From Desemzia sp. RIT 804 (GTDB lineage: Bacteria > Bacillota > Bacilli > Lactobacillales > Carnobacteriaceae): a stretch of 64,000 nucleotides of DNA. The translations under genes were made by a program, and so were the position numbers. The notes under the pieces are model-generated. The model saw only the letters and a program-made list of their open reading frames with translations. It was not told the DNA's origin and searched no databases. The stretch lies in the NCBI RefSeq assembly GCF_016892605.1, contig NZ_JAFEMV010000001.1, forward strand, positions 496,001-560,000. Direction: 5' to 3'. Of the stretch, positions 1 to 8,904 are shown in pieces. Position 1 is the first letter of the stretch. Each line of letters opens with the position of its first letter.

Positions 1-95
1 GGTAAAGTCCACGAACTGAATGAGTTTACTCATTTTGGTTGAACTGGTGTAATTCCAGTACCGACAGTAAAGTCTGGATAAAGAAGATGGGGTTA
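1..95 (+). promoter_or_regulatory. FMN riboswitch (RFN element), 5' part cut off
   Basis: The sequence matches the 3' half of the flavin mononucleotide aptamer: a helix with a TTCCAG core, then ACCGACAGTAAAGTCTGGAT and a closing GAAGATGG. The 5' strand of the closing stem and the first hairpins lie upstream of the window. In this family FMN binding lowers expression of riboflavin genes. The intrinsic terminator at 121-160 and ribU at 220 make this a transcription-termination switch. Confidence 0.9.
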
Positions 96-120
96 TTTGA
101 ATCGTTATATATTCAATGCT

Positions 121-160
121 CCGTTTGCTATTCTGAAGAACAGCAGACGGGCATTTTTTA
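121..160 (+). terminator. Riboswitch-controlled intrinsic terminator before ribU
   Basis: A nine-pair stem (CCGTTTGCT with AGCAGACGG, one G-U pair) is followed by GCATTTTTTA. It lies between the FMN aptamer and the ribU ribosome site, so it is the likely expression platform. An antiterminator partner was not worked out because the aptamer is incomplete. Confidence 0.75.
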
Positions 161-219
161 TTTCTATTCGGTTTAACCGCAAGATGCTCACGCTGATGAA
201 TCCTTTTAGGAGGATTTTT

Positions 220-807
220 ATGCAAACAAGAAACACAAAGAAAATGGTTGGAGTAGCAATATTAGGCGCTATGTCGTTTATTTTGATTAATTTCTCTTTT
301 CCATTAGTACCAGGAGTCTCCTTTTTAAAGGTAGACTTTAGCGATATGCCAAGTATCATTGGAATGTTTTTATATGGACCAGTTGCAGGCATTGCCATCG
401 CATTTATCCGAAGTTTACTACATTATGTTCAAACTGGTGGAGATGCTGGATTCCCAATTGGAGATGCTACAAGTTTTATCGCTTCAGTAGCTTACCTACT
501 TCCTCTTTACGCTGTCATCCGTGCAAAAGGGACATCTTTGAAAGGTCTTATCTTAGGTAGTGCTGCTGGAACAATCGTGTTGACGATCGTCTTATCAGTA
601 TTGAACTATTATATTGTTGCACCACTTTATATGATGGTATTAAATTTTAATGTTGGTCCAATGATAAACTATGTATTATATGGAGTACTTCCGTTCAATA
701 TAGCAAAAGGTTTCTTAATCAGTGTAGTCTTTATCGTATTGTTTGGTAAATTAAAACCGTGGCTTTTACGAAATAGCCAGTACAAACAAGTTCCTGTAAA
801 TAAATAG
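220..807 (+). CDS. ribU: Riboflavin ECF transporter substrate-binding subunit RibU
   Basis: This is the S-component of an energy-coupling factor importer. It binds riboflavin in the membrane and works with a shared EcfAA'T module that is not encoded here. The 195-residue product is almost all hydrophobic, with about six membrane segments (near residues 8-28, 40-60, 75-100, 108-130, 140-165 and 170-190). The ATG at 220 is chosen because AGGAGG sits just before it. The frame is open upstream to 97, but that stretch covers the riboswitch terminator and is not coding. FMN control through the leader supports riboflavin as substrate. Confidence 0.92.
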   Translation: MQTRNTKKMVGVAILGAMSFILINFSFPLVPGVSFLKVDFSDMPSIIGMFLYGPVAGIAIAFIRSLLHYVQTGGDAGFPIGDATSFIASVAYLLPLYAVIRAKGTSLKGLILGSAAGTIVLTIVLSVLNYYIVAPLYMMVLNFNVGPMINYVLYGVLPFNIAKGFLISVVFIVLFGKLKPWLLRNSQYKQVPVNK

Positions 808-822
808 TAGAACATAAACTAG

Positions 823-856
823 AAACTGCCTTAGTTGCAGTTTTTAGTTTTTTTTT
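823..856 (+). terminator. Terminator after ribU
   Basis: AACTGC pairs with GCAGTT across a seven-base loop, followed by TTTTTAG and a run of nine or more T. It ends the monocistronic ribU transcript. Confidence 0.8.
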
Positions 857-886
857 GTGCTGTGAACAATATTTTAACGTTTTATT

Positions 887-895
887 TGGTATAGT
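887..895 (+). promoter_or_regulatory. Extended -10 promoter for ypbB-recS
   Basis: TGGTATAGT (TG, one base, then TATAGT) lies 69 bases before the ypbB start and just after the ribU terminator. No good -35 hexamer is visible, which is common for extended -10 promoters. Confidence 0.45.
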
Positions 896-964
896 AAGGT
901 TAAGAGGTTTCAATCACCTTTTCACTGAAACAGAAATTTAAAACGTAAAGGCTGGAAAAAAGTT

Positions 965-2041
965 ATGGCACTCACATATAACGACTTATTTATATTGAAT
1001 CTTTTTTCTAACTCTCAAGCTAAAAAAGGGTCAACGGTATTTCATATTCTGCAAGGAAAGCGCACAGCTTCAATTTTATACCGTGCAGTAGATTATTCCT
1101 TGGAACCTTTTTTTGGTTTTTTCCCAAAATTGGATCGGTCGACTTTTTATAACATATTAGAAGAATTGACCTCTTTGGGCTATTTGTCGCATCTGCAAGA
1201 AAATAACGAATACCTTCAAACGAGAATGGCTGAGGACAGTGTTCAAAGTTATCTTTCAAATCATTATCAGCCAAGAGATTTAAATTGGCTGAAACAAGGA
1301 CGCGCTGTACAAGACATTCAACGGAAAATTTATTTTCTTACCCAAATTTTTTCAGAAATTCGTCATGAAAATAAACGTTATCTACCTGTAGAAAAAGATT
1401 ACGATATTCAACAATGGGCAAAAAAGTGGATAGCAAAACAAGAAACGGCTCTTCCAGAGTTAGCGGTTGAGTTTGGGATGGAATGGAAAAGACTGTTGTC
1501 TAGTTTAGAAACAGAAAATGCAGTTATTTTAGTTCACCTTATGTCGGGGCACAATGTCGTAGGCTTGACCAAAAATCAATTGGCACAACAAATGAATTTA
1601 CCAAGATTGGAAATTACACTAAGGCAATACGATTCTATGTGCTACCTTATCAAGCAAATGAATGACGTCTATAAACAAGTTCCTTTATTTGCCTCTGTTG
1701 CACAAGAAGCAACAATTCTAAATGAAAGTGGAGTGTCAAATAGCGCAAAAGAAACAGCTGTATTGTTGAAAAAGGGTTTCTCAATAGAAAAGATTATTCG
1801 CATTCGCCAATTAAAGAAAAGCACTATTTCCGAGCACCTGATAGAGTTGGTGATTCTTTTCCCAACAATAGAAATTCAACAGTTTATACCAGATGAGATA
1901 TACCTTTCACTAAAGAAACTACTAACAGATTTCCCTGAAGCGTCATTTCAAGAACTGTCAGACCGCCTTCCGAATCTGGAATTTTGGTGGTATCGATTAG
2001 CACAAATTGAAAGGAGGAGAGAAAATGAAGGAAAAGACTGA
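965..2041 (+). CDS. ypbB: YpbB-like helix-turn-helix protein, partner gene of recS
   Basis: This 358-residue protein has no enzymatic motif I can see. It resembles Bacillus YpbB, which is encoded directly before the RecQ-like helicase gene. The C-terminal part (about 255-345) is helical and fits the helix-turn-helix domain found beside or inside RecQ helicases. Its last 17 bases overlap recS, so the two are translationally coupled. A role in helicase function or its control is inferred from this fixed pairing only. The ribosome site is weak (AAAGG, long spacing). Confidence 0.75.
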   Translation: MALTYNDLFILNLFSNSQAKKGSTVFHILQGKRTASILYRAVDYSLEPFFGFFPKLDRSTFYNILEELTSLGYLSHLQENNEYLQTRMAEDSVQSYLSNHYQPRDLNWLKQGRAVQDIQRKIYFLTQIFSEIRHENKRYLPVEKDYDIQQWAKKWIAKQETALPELAVEFGMEWKRLLSSLETENAVILVHLMSGHNVVGLTKNQLAQQMNLPRLEITLRQYDSMCYLIKQMNDVYKQVPLFASVAQEATILNESGVSNSAKETAVLLKKGFSIEKIIRIRQLKKSTISEHLIELVILFPTIEIQQFIPDEIYLSLKKLLTDFPEASFQELSDRLPNLEFWWYRLAQIERRRENEGKD

Positions 2042-3476
2042 TATCCATCAGCTGTTAGCTGCTAAATTTGGCTTTCATAGTTTTAGAGAAGGACAAGAGG
2101 AAGCCATACAAGCAGCTTTATCTGGGCAAGATACATTAGTTATGTTGCCAACGGGCACTGGAAAATCCATTTGTTATCAATTGACAGGTTACGCTTTGGG
2201 CGGAACGACCATCATTGTCTCTCCTTTGATCTCATTGATGCAAGATCAAGTAGAACAACTAAAAATGAACAGCGAAAAAAGAGTGGTTGCATTGAACAGT
2301 ATGCTCCCGTCTAAATACAAGAGACGAGTATTGAGTCAGTTGAATCAATATAAATTCATTTATTTGTCTCCAGAAATGCTGCATCAACCAATGGTCTTAG
2401 ACGCACTAAAAAAAGTTCAATTGAGTTTATTTGTGGTGGATGAAGCCCATTGTATTTCGCAATGGGGAATGGATTTCAGGCCGGAGTATTCTACTTTAGG
2501 AGCTGTGCGTGAAGTTCTTGGAAATCCGCTGACTATGGCACTGACAGCTACAGCAACTCCACGAGTAAGGGAAGAGATCGTAGCGAGTTTACGCTTGGAC
2601 CGCAGTCATACTCAACAGGTCCTTTATTCAGTCAATCGATCAAACATAGCATTTGGAACAATTCTATGTGAAAATAATAAAAATGAATTGATTATTGAGC
2701 AGCTGCAAAAATTGCAAAAACCAGGTATCATTTATTTTTCGAGCAAAAAAATGGCAGATGAAATCGCAATGGTGATTCGTTCTAAAACTGATTTGACGGT
2801 AGAAAGTTATCATTCCAGCTTAGAAACAGAAGACAAAATAAAAATCCAACATCAATTCATCCAAGGTGAAATAGATATTATTTGTGCAACAAGTGCATTT
2901 GGGATGGGAATCAATAAAAATAATATTCGATTTGTTTTTCATTATCACTTGCCGGCTAGTCCAGAAGCTTATTTGCAGGAAGTTGGTAGAGCTGGGAGAG
3001 ATGGAGAGCCCAGTATTGCTCTCTTATTTTATGAACGAGGGGATCATTTTATTCATCAACGGTTCCAAGAAGAAGCTCTACCATCAGATGACGTGATCGA
3101 AATGGTTTACCGTGATCCGTCTAAATTGGATTTAATTCATAAAGAGGATGTGCACAAACAACTATTGAGTTCTTTTTTAGAGACTCACCAGCCAATACAC
3201 GAAGTTAAACAAAAAATAGCTTTGCAACGACAAGTAAAAGAAAATCAGCTATATTTTATGCTGCAGTATATTCAAACGTCAGCTTGTAAAAGAGAGATGC
3301 TGCTTCATTATTTTGAAGAAACGGTGCAAGACAAGCCAGAACAATGTTGTTCATCTTGCGGAATTGATCTTAAAAAATATGAGTTATCCTATGAGAATAA
3401 AGGAAATAGTCATAAAGAGTTCAAAAGAGAATGGGAAAACAGGCTAAATGACTTATTTTTGTTGAAAAATTTATAA
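2025..3476 (+). CDS. recS: RecQ-type ATP-dependent 3'-5' DNA helicase RecS
   Basis: RecQ helicases unwind forked and recombining DNA during repair. The 483-residue protein has Walker A TGTGKS with the following ICYQ, a DEAH box (DEAHCISQWG), and motif VI (QEVGRAGRDG). A cysteine cluster near the C-terminus (CKREMLLHYF then CCSSCG) is the RecQ zinc-binding subdomain. It ends soon after the zinc site, so the winged-helix and HRDC domains of full RecQ are missing. That is the short RecS/YpbC form. The ATG at 2025 follows AAGGAGGAG; an in-frame TTG at 2007 would put the ribosome site inside the gene. Confidence 0.93.
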   Translation: MKEKTDIHQLLAAKFGFHSFREGQEEAIQAALSGQDTLVMLPTGTGKSICYQLTGYALGGTTIIVSPLISLMQDQVEQLKMNSEKRVVALNSMLPSKYKRRVLSQLNQYKFIYLSPEMLHQPMVLDALKKVQLSLFVVDEAHCISQWGMDFRPEYSTLGAVREVLGNPLTMALTATATPRVREEIVASLRLDRSHTQQVLYSVNRSNIAFGTILCENNKNELIIEQLQKLQKPGIIYFSSKKMADEIAMVIRSKTDLTVESYHSSLETEDKIKIQHQFIQGEIDIICATSAFGMGINKNNIRFVFHYHLPASPEAYLQEVGRAGRDGEPSIALLFYERGDHFIHQRFQEEALPSDDVIEMVYRDPSKLDLIHKEDVHKQLLSSFLETHQPIHEVKQKIALQRQVKENQLYFMLQYIQTSACKREMLLHYFEETVQDKPEQCCSSCGIDLKKYELSYENKGNSHKEFKREWENRLNDLFLLKNL

Positions 3477-3536
3477 GGAAAAGAGCATAATCCTATGCTA
3501 TAATAATCTAGAAGTTTAGAAAGGAGAGGGATTAAG

Positions 3537-4193
3537 ATGGCCAGAAAGAAAAAAGGTCATTCAAATGATACGGATGAACTATGGTCTCGTACATTTGACG
3601 AAAATGAGGGATATACAAATGGCAATTACTCTAGAATTGAAAGAAAAAGAGCGGATAAAGCGATATCACCTGTATTGAAATCATTGTGGATATTTTTAGC
3701 CCTTTTTATTATTTTACCAACGAGTGTTTATTTATGGTATACCTATAACGATCAAAATACATCTGAACCTGAAACTGAAAAATTAGTAGTTAAAGAAAAT
3801 GAATCTAGTGAGAGCGAAAGCAGTGAAGCAGAAGAATCAGAGGACGAATCAACGGTATCAGAATCTGAGGAATCTGAGGAAGCAGATGAATCCAAAGTCG
3901 CTCAAGCTGAAAGTGAAAGTAAGATACAAGCGGAATCAGTTTCAAGCGAGCCAGAAAGCGTTGAGTCTTCTAAAGTTGTGGAAAGTGAATCTCAACCAGT
4001 CCAAGAAAGCTCAGTAAGTGAAGAATCTACACAAGTCGTTGAATCTCAAACGACTAATACTTATACGGTCAAAGCAGGAGATAATTTATATAGAATCGCG
4101 TTGAACCATGGTATGTCAACAGATCAATTAAAATCTTTAAACGGGTTGACTACGGATGAAGTTTCAGTAGGGACGATTCTTGTTGTAAACTAA
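3537..4193 (+). CDS. ypbE: Membrane-anchored LysM protein YpbE
   Basis: The 218-residue protein has a charged N-terminal tail, one membrane helix (about 47-68), a long Ser/Glu/Val linker (about 82-170), and a C-terminal LysM domain beginning TYTVKAGDNLYRIALNHG. LysM binds peptidoglycan N-acetylglucosamine chains, so the protein probably spans the membrane and touches the wall. It follows recS as ypbE follows ypbC in Bacillus. The start has a clear AAAGGAGAGG site. A TATAAT at 3499-3504 may give it its own promoter, but no -35 is evident. Its biological role is unknown. Confidence 0.82.
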   Translation: MARKKKGHSNDTDELWSRTFDENEGYTNGNYSRIERKRADKAISPVLKSLWIFLALFIILPTSVYLWYTYNDQNTSEPETEKLVVKENESSESESSEAEESEDESTVSESEESEEADESKVAQAESESKIQAESVSSEPESVESSKVVESESQPVQESSVSEESTQVVESQTTNTYTVKAGDNLYRIALNHGMSTDQLKSLNGLTTDEVSVGTILVVN

Positions 4194-4292
4194 GTATCGA
4201 ATAAGATAGTAATGGTTCTTGTCCCGTTAATAGTGGTAAAATCATAAAATTATCAGACTTTTGGATACAATTAAAAATAGATGCTTTTTTAT

Positions 4293-4330
4293 AGAAGCTT
4301 TGACATTGCTGTCTGAGCTTCTTTATTTTT
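4293..4330 (+). terminator. Terminator after ypbE
   Basis: AGAAGCT (4293-4299) pairs with AGCTTCT (4316-4322), with an inner GACA/TGTC helix, followed by TTTATTTTT. A further TGGTAAAAT motif lies upstream in this 222-base gap. A TATAAT at 4367-4372 precedes cmk, with only a weak candidate -35. Confidence 0.65.
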
Positions 4331-4415
4331 GTGTAAATTTTCTGTGAGTAAATTACTTATCTGATGTATAATAACAATTAGTGATATTTTGTAGGAAAAG
4401 AAAGTAGGCTAACAA

Positions 4416-5093
4416 ATGAATAAAAAAATTAAAATTGCAATTGATGGTCCAGCATCTGCTGGTAAAAGTACAGTAGCCAAAATTTTGGCCAGTGAGTTAA
4501 ATTATGTTTATTGTGACACAGGAGCAATGTATCGTGTGTTGACATTGCAAGCTCTGAGAAATGATGTAGATGTAGAAGATGAAGAAAAGCTCGTAGCTTT
4601 GTTAAAAGATACTAATATCTCATTTGAACCGGATGAAGACCAGCAAAAAGTATTTTTAAACCTTGAGGATGTTACGATAGATATTAGACAACCAGATGTT
4701 ACCAACCATGTTTCAGCCGTCTCTGCTCACAAAGGCGTCCGTGAAGAATTGGTACGCCGTCAGCAAGAAATCGCTCAAGCGGGTGGTATTGTAATGGATG
4801 GAAGAGATATTGGAACAGCGGTTTTACCAGATGCAGAAGTGAAGATTTTCTTAGTGGCTAGTGCAAAAGAAAGAGCCGAAAGAAGATACAAGGAAAACAT
4901 CAGCAAAGGCATCGCCACTCCACTAGAAGTACTGCAAAAAGAAATAGAGGACCGTGATTACAAAGACTCTCATCGTAAAGTTTCTCCTTTGGTACAAGCA
5001 GATGATGCTATCCGCTTAGATACGACAAGTTTAACCATCAAACAAGTTGTGGAGAAAATGAAAGAAATGATGAGCAAATTCATTGAATTTTAA
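4416..5093 (+). CDS. cmk: Cytidylate kinase
   Basis: This kinase phosphorylates CMP and dCMP with ATP in pyrimidine salvage and nucleotide recycling. The 225-residue length is normal. The N-terminus has the P-loop GPASAGKST, the middle has the [13 protein letters not shown] motif of CMP kinases, and residues about 145-165 form the lid ([12 protein letters not shown]). It precedes rpsA as in most Firmicutes. A 96-base gap separates them, so rpsA may be both co-transcribed and separately driven. Confidence 0.95.
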   Translation: MNKKIKIAIDGPASAGKSTVAKILASELNYVYCDTGAMYRVLTLQALRNDVDVEDEEKLVALLKDTNISFEPDEDQQKVFLNLEDVTIDIRQPDVTNHVSAVSAHKGVREELVRRQQEIAQAGGIVMDGRDIGTAVLPDAEVKIFLVASAKERAERRYKENISKGIATPLEVLQKEIEDRDYKDSHRKVSPLVQADDAIRLDTTSLTIKQVVEKMKEMMSKFIEF

Positions 5094-5189
5094 TCTTTTT
5101 TAGGAAATGCGTGTCTTTTATTGGCATTCTGCTATATAATTCGGTAAAATAAATGTGTAGGATTTATTTGGTTATTAGGAGGAAGTCAC

Positions 5190-6416
5190 ATGACAGAAAA
5201 TGAGAACATACATGAAGTAGAAGAACAACAATCTATGTCAGAAGTAATGAAGGATGTTGAAGAAATCAATATCGGCGACGTTGTCCAAGGCGAAGTGTTA
5301 GCAATTGACGAAAACAAACAAGCAATCGTTGGGCTAGGCGGCGGACTAGAAGGAGTTATTCCACACAATGAATTGTCGGCATCTCCTTTTGAAAATGTAA
5401 CAGATGTCATTACAGTTGGTGAAAAGCTTGATTTAGTAGTCATCAAAGAAAGTAAAGACAAAGAAAACGGCAGCTTTATGCTGTCAAAACGACGCATTGA
5501 TGCAAAAAAAGTTTGGGAAAAAATTCAAAAAGACTATGAAGAAGGCACTATTATCGAAGCACCTGTTACGAATGTCGTAAAAGGTGGGCTGGTAGTAGAT
5601 GTGGGTGTACGCGGTTTTGTTCCTGCTTCTATGGTTGAAGTTCAATTTGTAGAAGATTTTTCTGAATACAAAGGAAAAACAATGGCCTTTAAAATTATTG
5701 AGATCGAACCAAGCGAAAATCGTTTGATCCTTTCTCATAAAGCTGTGGTTGAGGCAGAAAACGAAGCTAAAAAAGGTGAAGTTCTTGACAGCCTAGTAGA
5801 AGGCGAAGTTATCAAAGGAACTGTTGCCCGATTAACAAATTTTGGTGCTTTTATCGACCTTGGCGGAGTGGATGGTTTAGTTCATATCTCCCAAATCTCT
5901 TATGGCCATGTCAATGAGCCGGGTGACGTATTGACTGTTGGAGAAGAAGTAGATGTGAAAATTCTTTCTGTCAATAAAGAAGAAGGACGTATTTCATTAT
6001 CTATCAAAGATACGTTGCCAGGACCATGGGAAGACATTGAAGAACGCGCTCCTGCAGGTGCAGTATTAGAAGGAGAAGTGAAACGTCTAACTAGTTTTGG
6101 TGCTTTCGTTGAAGTTTTCTCTGGAGTAGAAGGGTTAGTTCATATTTCCCAAATTTCACACAATCATATTGCAACTCCACATGAAGTATTGAATGTCGGA
6201 GACAAGATCAAAGTGAAAGTATTGTCAGTTAGTCCAGATGAACAACGGTTGTCTTTAAGTATCAAAGCGTTGGAAGCCAAGCCAGAACGTATCCATCAAG
6301 AACCTAAAGCCGAAGAAGTTCCTGAAGTAGAAGAAGAAACCGGCTTTACGTTAGGGGATCTGATTGGAGATCAATTAGCGGATATCGATACAGAAGATCA
6401 GAACGAAGATAAATAA
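5190..6416 (+). CDS. rpsA: Ribosomal protein S1-family RNA-binding protein
   Basis: The 408-residue protein carries four S1 OB-fold domains at about 24-93, 111-175, 195-263 and 281-350. The third and fourth contain the hallmark FGAF(I/V) and GLVHISQIS strings. The tail from about 355 is acidic and disordered. The length fits the Firmicute S1 homologue (Bacillus YpfD type), shorter than the six-domain E. coli protein, and its role in translation initiation is less certain than in proteobacteria. The ATG follows AGGAGG closely. TATAAT at 5135-5140 is a possible own promoter. Confidence 0.92.
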   Translation: MTENENIHEVEEQQSMSEVMKDVEEINIGDVVQGEVLAIDENKQAIVGLGGGLEGVIPHNELSASPFENVTDVITVGEKLDLVVIKESKDKENGSFMLSKRRIDAKKVWEKIQKDYEEGTIIEAPVTNVVKGGLVVDVGVRGFVPASMVEVQFVEDFSEYKGKTMAFKIIEIEPSENRLILSHKAVVEAENEAKKGEVLDSLVEGEVIKGTVARLTNFGAFIDLGGVDGLVHISQISYGHVNEPGDVLTVGEEVDVKILSVNKEEGRISLSIKDTLPGPWEDIEERAPAGAVLEGEVKRLTSFGAFVEVFSGVEGLVHISQISHNHIATPHEVLNVGDKIKVKVLSVSPDEQRLSLSIKALEAKPERIHQEPKAEEVPEVEEETGFTLGDLIGDQLADIDTEDQNEDK

Positions 6417-6426
6417 TTTTCAATGT

Positions 6427-6573
6427 GGCATGTGGTTGGGATACTAGTAATTTATCTCTGTCACATACTAAGAGGGTGCTTTTAAAAAAGCACTCCAAAA
6501 GCCTGACCACATGCCTATAAGCCAGCCTCCCCTTATGAGATGTTTTTTCTCATAAGGGGAGGCTGGCTTATAT
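6427..6573 (+). other. Structured intergenic element with three helices
   Basis: The 344-base gap between rpsA and der holds three helices. GGCATGTGGT (6427-6436) pairs perfectly with ACCACATGCC (6506-6515). Inside it, GTGCTTTT (6476-6483) pairs with AAAAGCAC (6486-6493). Directly after, a perfect 25-pair inverted repeat with a seven-base loop occupies 6516-6572 (arms 6516-6540 and 6548-6572). No T-run follows the long hairpin, so it is not a standard terminator. It could be a small RNA, an mRNA 3'-end stabiliser or a dispersed palindromic repeat. Confidence 0.7.
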
Positions 6574-6664
6574 TCAATGATCAAAACGTCTTTTGTCTCG
6601 CTCTGGTGCTTTTTTTAGTGCAAAAAAATAAAAAAATATTCTTGTCCATAATGTAGCAATAAAA

Positions 6665-6673
6665 TGGTAAAAT
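6665..6673 (+). promoter_or_regulatory. Extended -10 promoter for der
   Basis: TGGTAAAAT is a good extended -10. A TTGTCC 20 bases upstream is a poorly spaced -35. It suggests der is transcribed apart from rpsA. Confidence 0.45.
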
Positions 6674-6760
6674 AAGATAAAATACAATTGGTGTTTGCAT
6701 GTTTAGGGGAATTCAACTAAACTAGTAAAGTACTAAAGTAGAAAAAGAGGAGGCTAGAAC

Positions 6761-8074
6761 ATGGCAAAACCAGTAATCGCCATTGTTGGTCGTCCAAATG
6801 TAGGAAAATCAACAGTTTTTAACCGTATTGTCGGAGAACGTGTTTCTATCGTTGAGGATATAGCAGGGGTAACGCGTGACCGGATATATTCTCCAGCAGA
6901 ATGGTTAGGAAAAGAATTTAATGTGATTGATACAGGTGGAATTGATATAGGGGATGAACCCTTTCTAGAACAAATTAAACAACAAGCAGAAATTGCTATT
7001 GAAGAGGCAGATGTGATAATCTTCCTTACTAGCGTAAGAGAAGGCGTAACAGATGCGGATGAAAATGTAGCTCAGATTTTATACCGAAGTAATAAACCCG
7101 TGTTATTAGCGGTAAATAAAGTAGATAATCCTGAAATGAGATCAGAGATTTTTGAGTTTTACTCTTTAGGTTTGGGAGATCCATATCCTCTTTCTGGAAG
7201 TCACGGAATTGGATTAGGAGATCTACTAGACGCAGCAATCAAGTACTTCCCTGAAGAAGAAGAAGAAGAGTATGATGATTCTGTCATTAAATTTAGTTTG
7301 ATAGGAAGACCTAACGTAGGTAAATCTTCTTTGGTCAACGCTATTTTAGGCGAAGACCGAGTTATTGTGTCGAACGTAGCCGGTACAACTCGCGATGCGA
7401 TCGATACTTCCTTCACCTCAGCAGATGGAGAAGAATTTGTCATGATTGATACTGCCGGGATTCGTAAAAAAGGTAAGGTATACGAAAACACAGAGAAATA
7501 TAGCGTTTTAAGAGCCCTTAGAGCTATTGAACGTTCAGATGTCGTCCTAGTTGTTCTGAATGCTGAAGAAGGTATCAGAGAGCAAGATAAGAAAGTTGCC
7601 GGCTATGCGCATGAAGCTGGAAAAGGAATCATTATCTTAGTCAATAAATGGGATGCTATCGAAAAAGAGAACTCTACAATGAAAGATTTTGAAGAAACCA
7701 TTCGCGAAGAATTTGCGTACTTAAGCTATGCGCCGATTATTTATGTATCAGCATTGACAAAACAAAGATTGCATAAATTGCCGGAATTGATCAGTATGGT
7801 TAGTCAAAACCAAAAACTGCGTATCCAATCTTCAACATTGAATGAAGTAATTTTGGATGCAGTAGCGATGAATCCGACACCAACTGATAAAGGGAAACGT
7901 TTGAAAATCTATTATGCTACTCAAGTGGCGATCAAACCGCCTACATTCGTCGTGTTTGTTAATGATTCTGAAATGATGCACTTTTCTTATTCACGTTACT
8001 TGGAAAATCGTCTGCGTGATACCTTCTCATTTGAAGGAACACCTATCCGTTTGATCACTCGTAACAGAAAGTAA
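6761..8074 (+). CDS. der: Ribosome assembly GTPase Der (EngA)
   Basis: Der is an essential double GTPase that helps mature the 50S ribosomal subunit. The 437-residue protein has two G domains, each with its own P-loop (GRPNVGKST near residue 10 and GRPNVGKSS near 184), DTGG/DTAG switch motifs and NKVD/NKWD base-recognition motifs. A C-terminal KH-like domain begins near 355. The start follows GAGGAGG. The cmk-rpsA-der-hup order is the common Firmicute arrangement. Confidence 0.96.
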   Translation: MAKPVIAIVGRPNVGKSTVFNRIVGERVSIVEDIAGVTRDRIYSPAEWLGKEFNVIDTGGIDIGDEPFLEQIKQQAEIAIEEADVIIFLTSVREGVTDADENVAQILYRSNKPVLLAVNKVDNPEMRSEIFEFYSLGLGDPYPLSGSHGIGLGDLLDAAIKYFPEEEEEEYDDSVIKFSLIGRPNVGKSSLVNAILGEDRVIVSNVAGTTRDAIDTSFTSADGEEFVMIDTAGIRKKGKVYENTEKYSVLRALRAIERSDVVLVVLNAEEGIREQDKKVAGYAHEAGKGIIILVNKWDAIEKENSTMKDFEETIREEFAYLSYAPIIYVSALTKQRLHKLPELISMVSQNQKLRIQSSTLNEVILDAVAMNPTPTDKGKRLKIYYATQVAIKPPTFVVFVNDSEMMHFSYSRYLENRLRDTFSFEGTPIRLITRNRK

Positions 8075-8268
8075 AAAAGTGGTGTAAAAACCTGAAGCTA
8101 GGCATTTTATCATAGTTCGTACAGAACTTCAACAGTTTTGGAAGATTAACTAAAACCTTGCGAAAAAATGCTTAAAATCAGCAAAAAACATTGCAGTATC
8201 AACTTTTGTGTGATATCTTTTTAAATGAAATGTCATTTAGATTAACTAATTTTCATTTCGCTAGATGT

Positions 8269-8334
8269 CATTTTTGGACCACTCAAAAATGGCTTAGGAT
8301 GTTTACAAAAATAAAACATCGAATCTTCTTTTCG
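8269..8334 (+). promoter_or_regulatory. Hairpin-rich leader of the HU gene
   Basis: Just before the hup ribosome site are CATTTTTG/CAAAAATG (8269-8276 with 8284-8291), GATGTTT/AAACATC (8298-8304 with 8314-8320) and a small CGAA/TTCG hairpin ending near 8334. Upstream (8224-8275) are repeated ATGTCATTT and near-inverted AAATGAAAT elements. I see no clear promoter hexamers. The palindromes could be RNA hairpins or binding sites for a dimeric protein. Confidence 0.5.
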
Positions 8335-8351
8335 AGGAGGTGAAATTATAA

Positions 8352-8627
8352 ATGGCTAATAAAGCACAATTAATCGAAAGCGTAGTTTCTAAAACAGATC
8401 TTAACAAAAAACAAGCAACAACAGCAGTTGACGCTGTTTTCGGATCTATTCAAGAACTATTAAGCGATGGTGAAAAAGTTCAAATCATCGGATTTGGTAA
8501 CTTCGAAGTACGTGACCGTGCAGCTCGTAAAGGACGTAATCCTCAAACTGGGGAAGAAATCGAAATCGCAGCAAGCAAGGTACCTGCTTTCAAACCAGGT
8601 AAAGCGCTTAAAGATTCAGTTAAATAA
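8352..8627 (+). CDS. hup: DNA-binding protein HU
   Basis: This small basic nucleoid protein works as a dimer that bends and compacts DNA. The 91-residue length and the signature [20 protein letters not shown] are typical. The beta-arm contacting the minor groove is the region around [20 protein letters not shown] before the ATG predicts high expression. It is monocistronic, with a strong terminator right behind it. Confidence 0.97.
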   Translation: MANKAQLIESVVSKTDLNKKQATTAVDAVFGSIQELLSDGEKVQIIGFGNFEVRDRAARKGRNPQTGEEIEIAASKVPAFKPGKALKDSVK

Positions 8628-8637
8628 TCTAGCAATT

Positions 8638-8664
8638 AAAACCCTTGAGAAATCAAGGGTTTTT
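8638..8664 (+). terminator. Terminator after hup
   Basis: AAAACCCTTGA pairs perfectly with TCAAGGGTTTT across a four-base loop, followed by a short T-run. Confidence 0.9.
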
Positions 8665-8851
8665 GCTATGTCTAGAGTAATGTTATTTCAAAAACTAGCA
8701 GAAATTGGTAATTAGCTTATTTTATGTTGTTCGATTAAGGTAGTACTCTAACACCATTTATAATTAAACTACAATACACTTATTGCTCTATTTAGGGACT
8801 TTAATTTTCGCTACCAGCTTAGCCAAGTCACTGTTTTTATCCTCTAACCTG

Positions 8852-8860
8852 TGTTAAACT
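8852..8860 (+). promoter_or_regulatory. Extended -10 promoter for ypiA-reoY
   Basis: TGTTAAACT lies 45 bases before the ypiA start. The 240 bases between the hup terminator and ypiA contain nothing else I recognise. Confidence 0.4.
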
Positions 8861-8904
8861 GGGGAATAACTAAATTGAATTGAACTGTGAAAGAGGTCGT
8901 ACGA

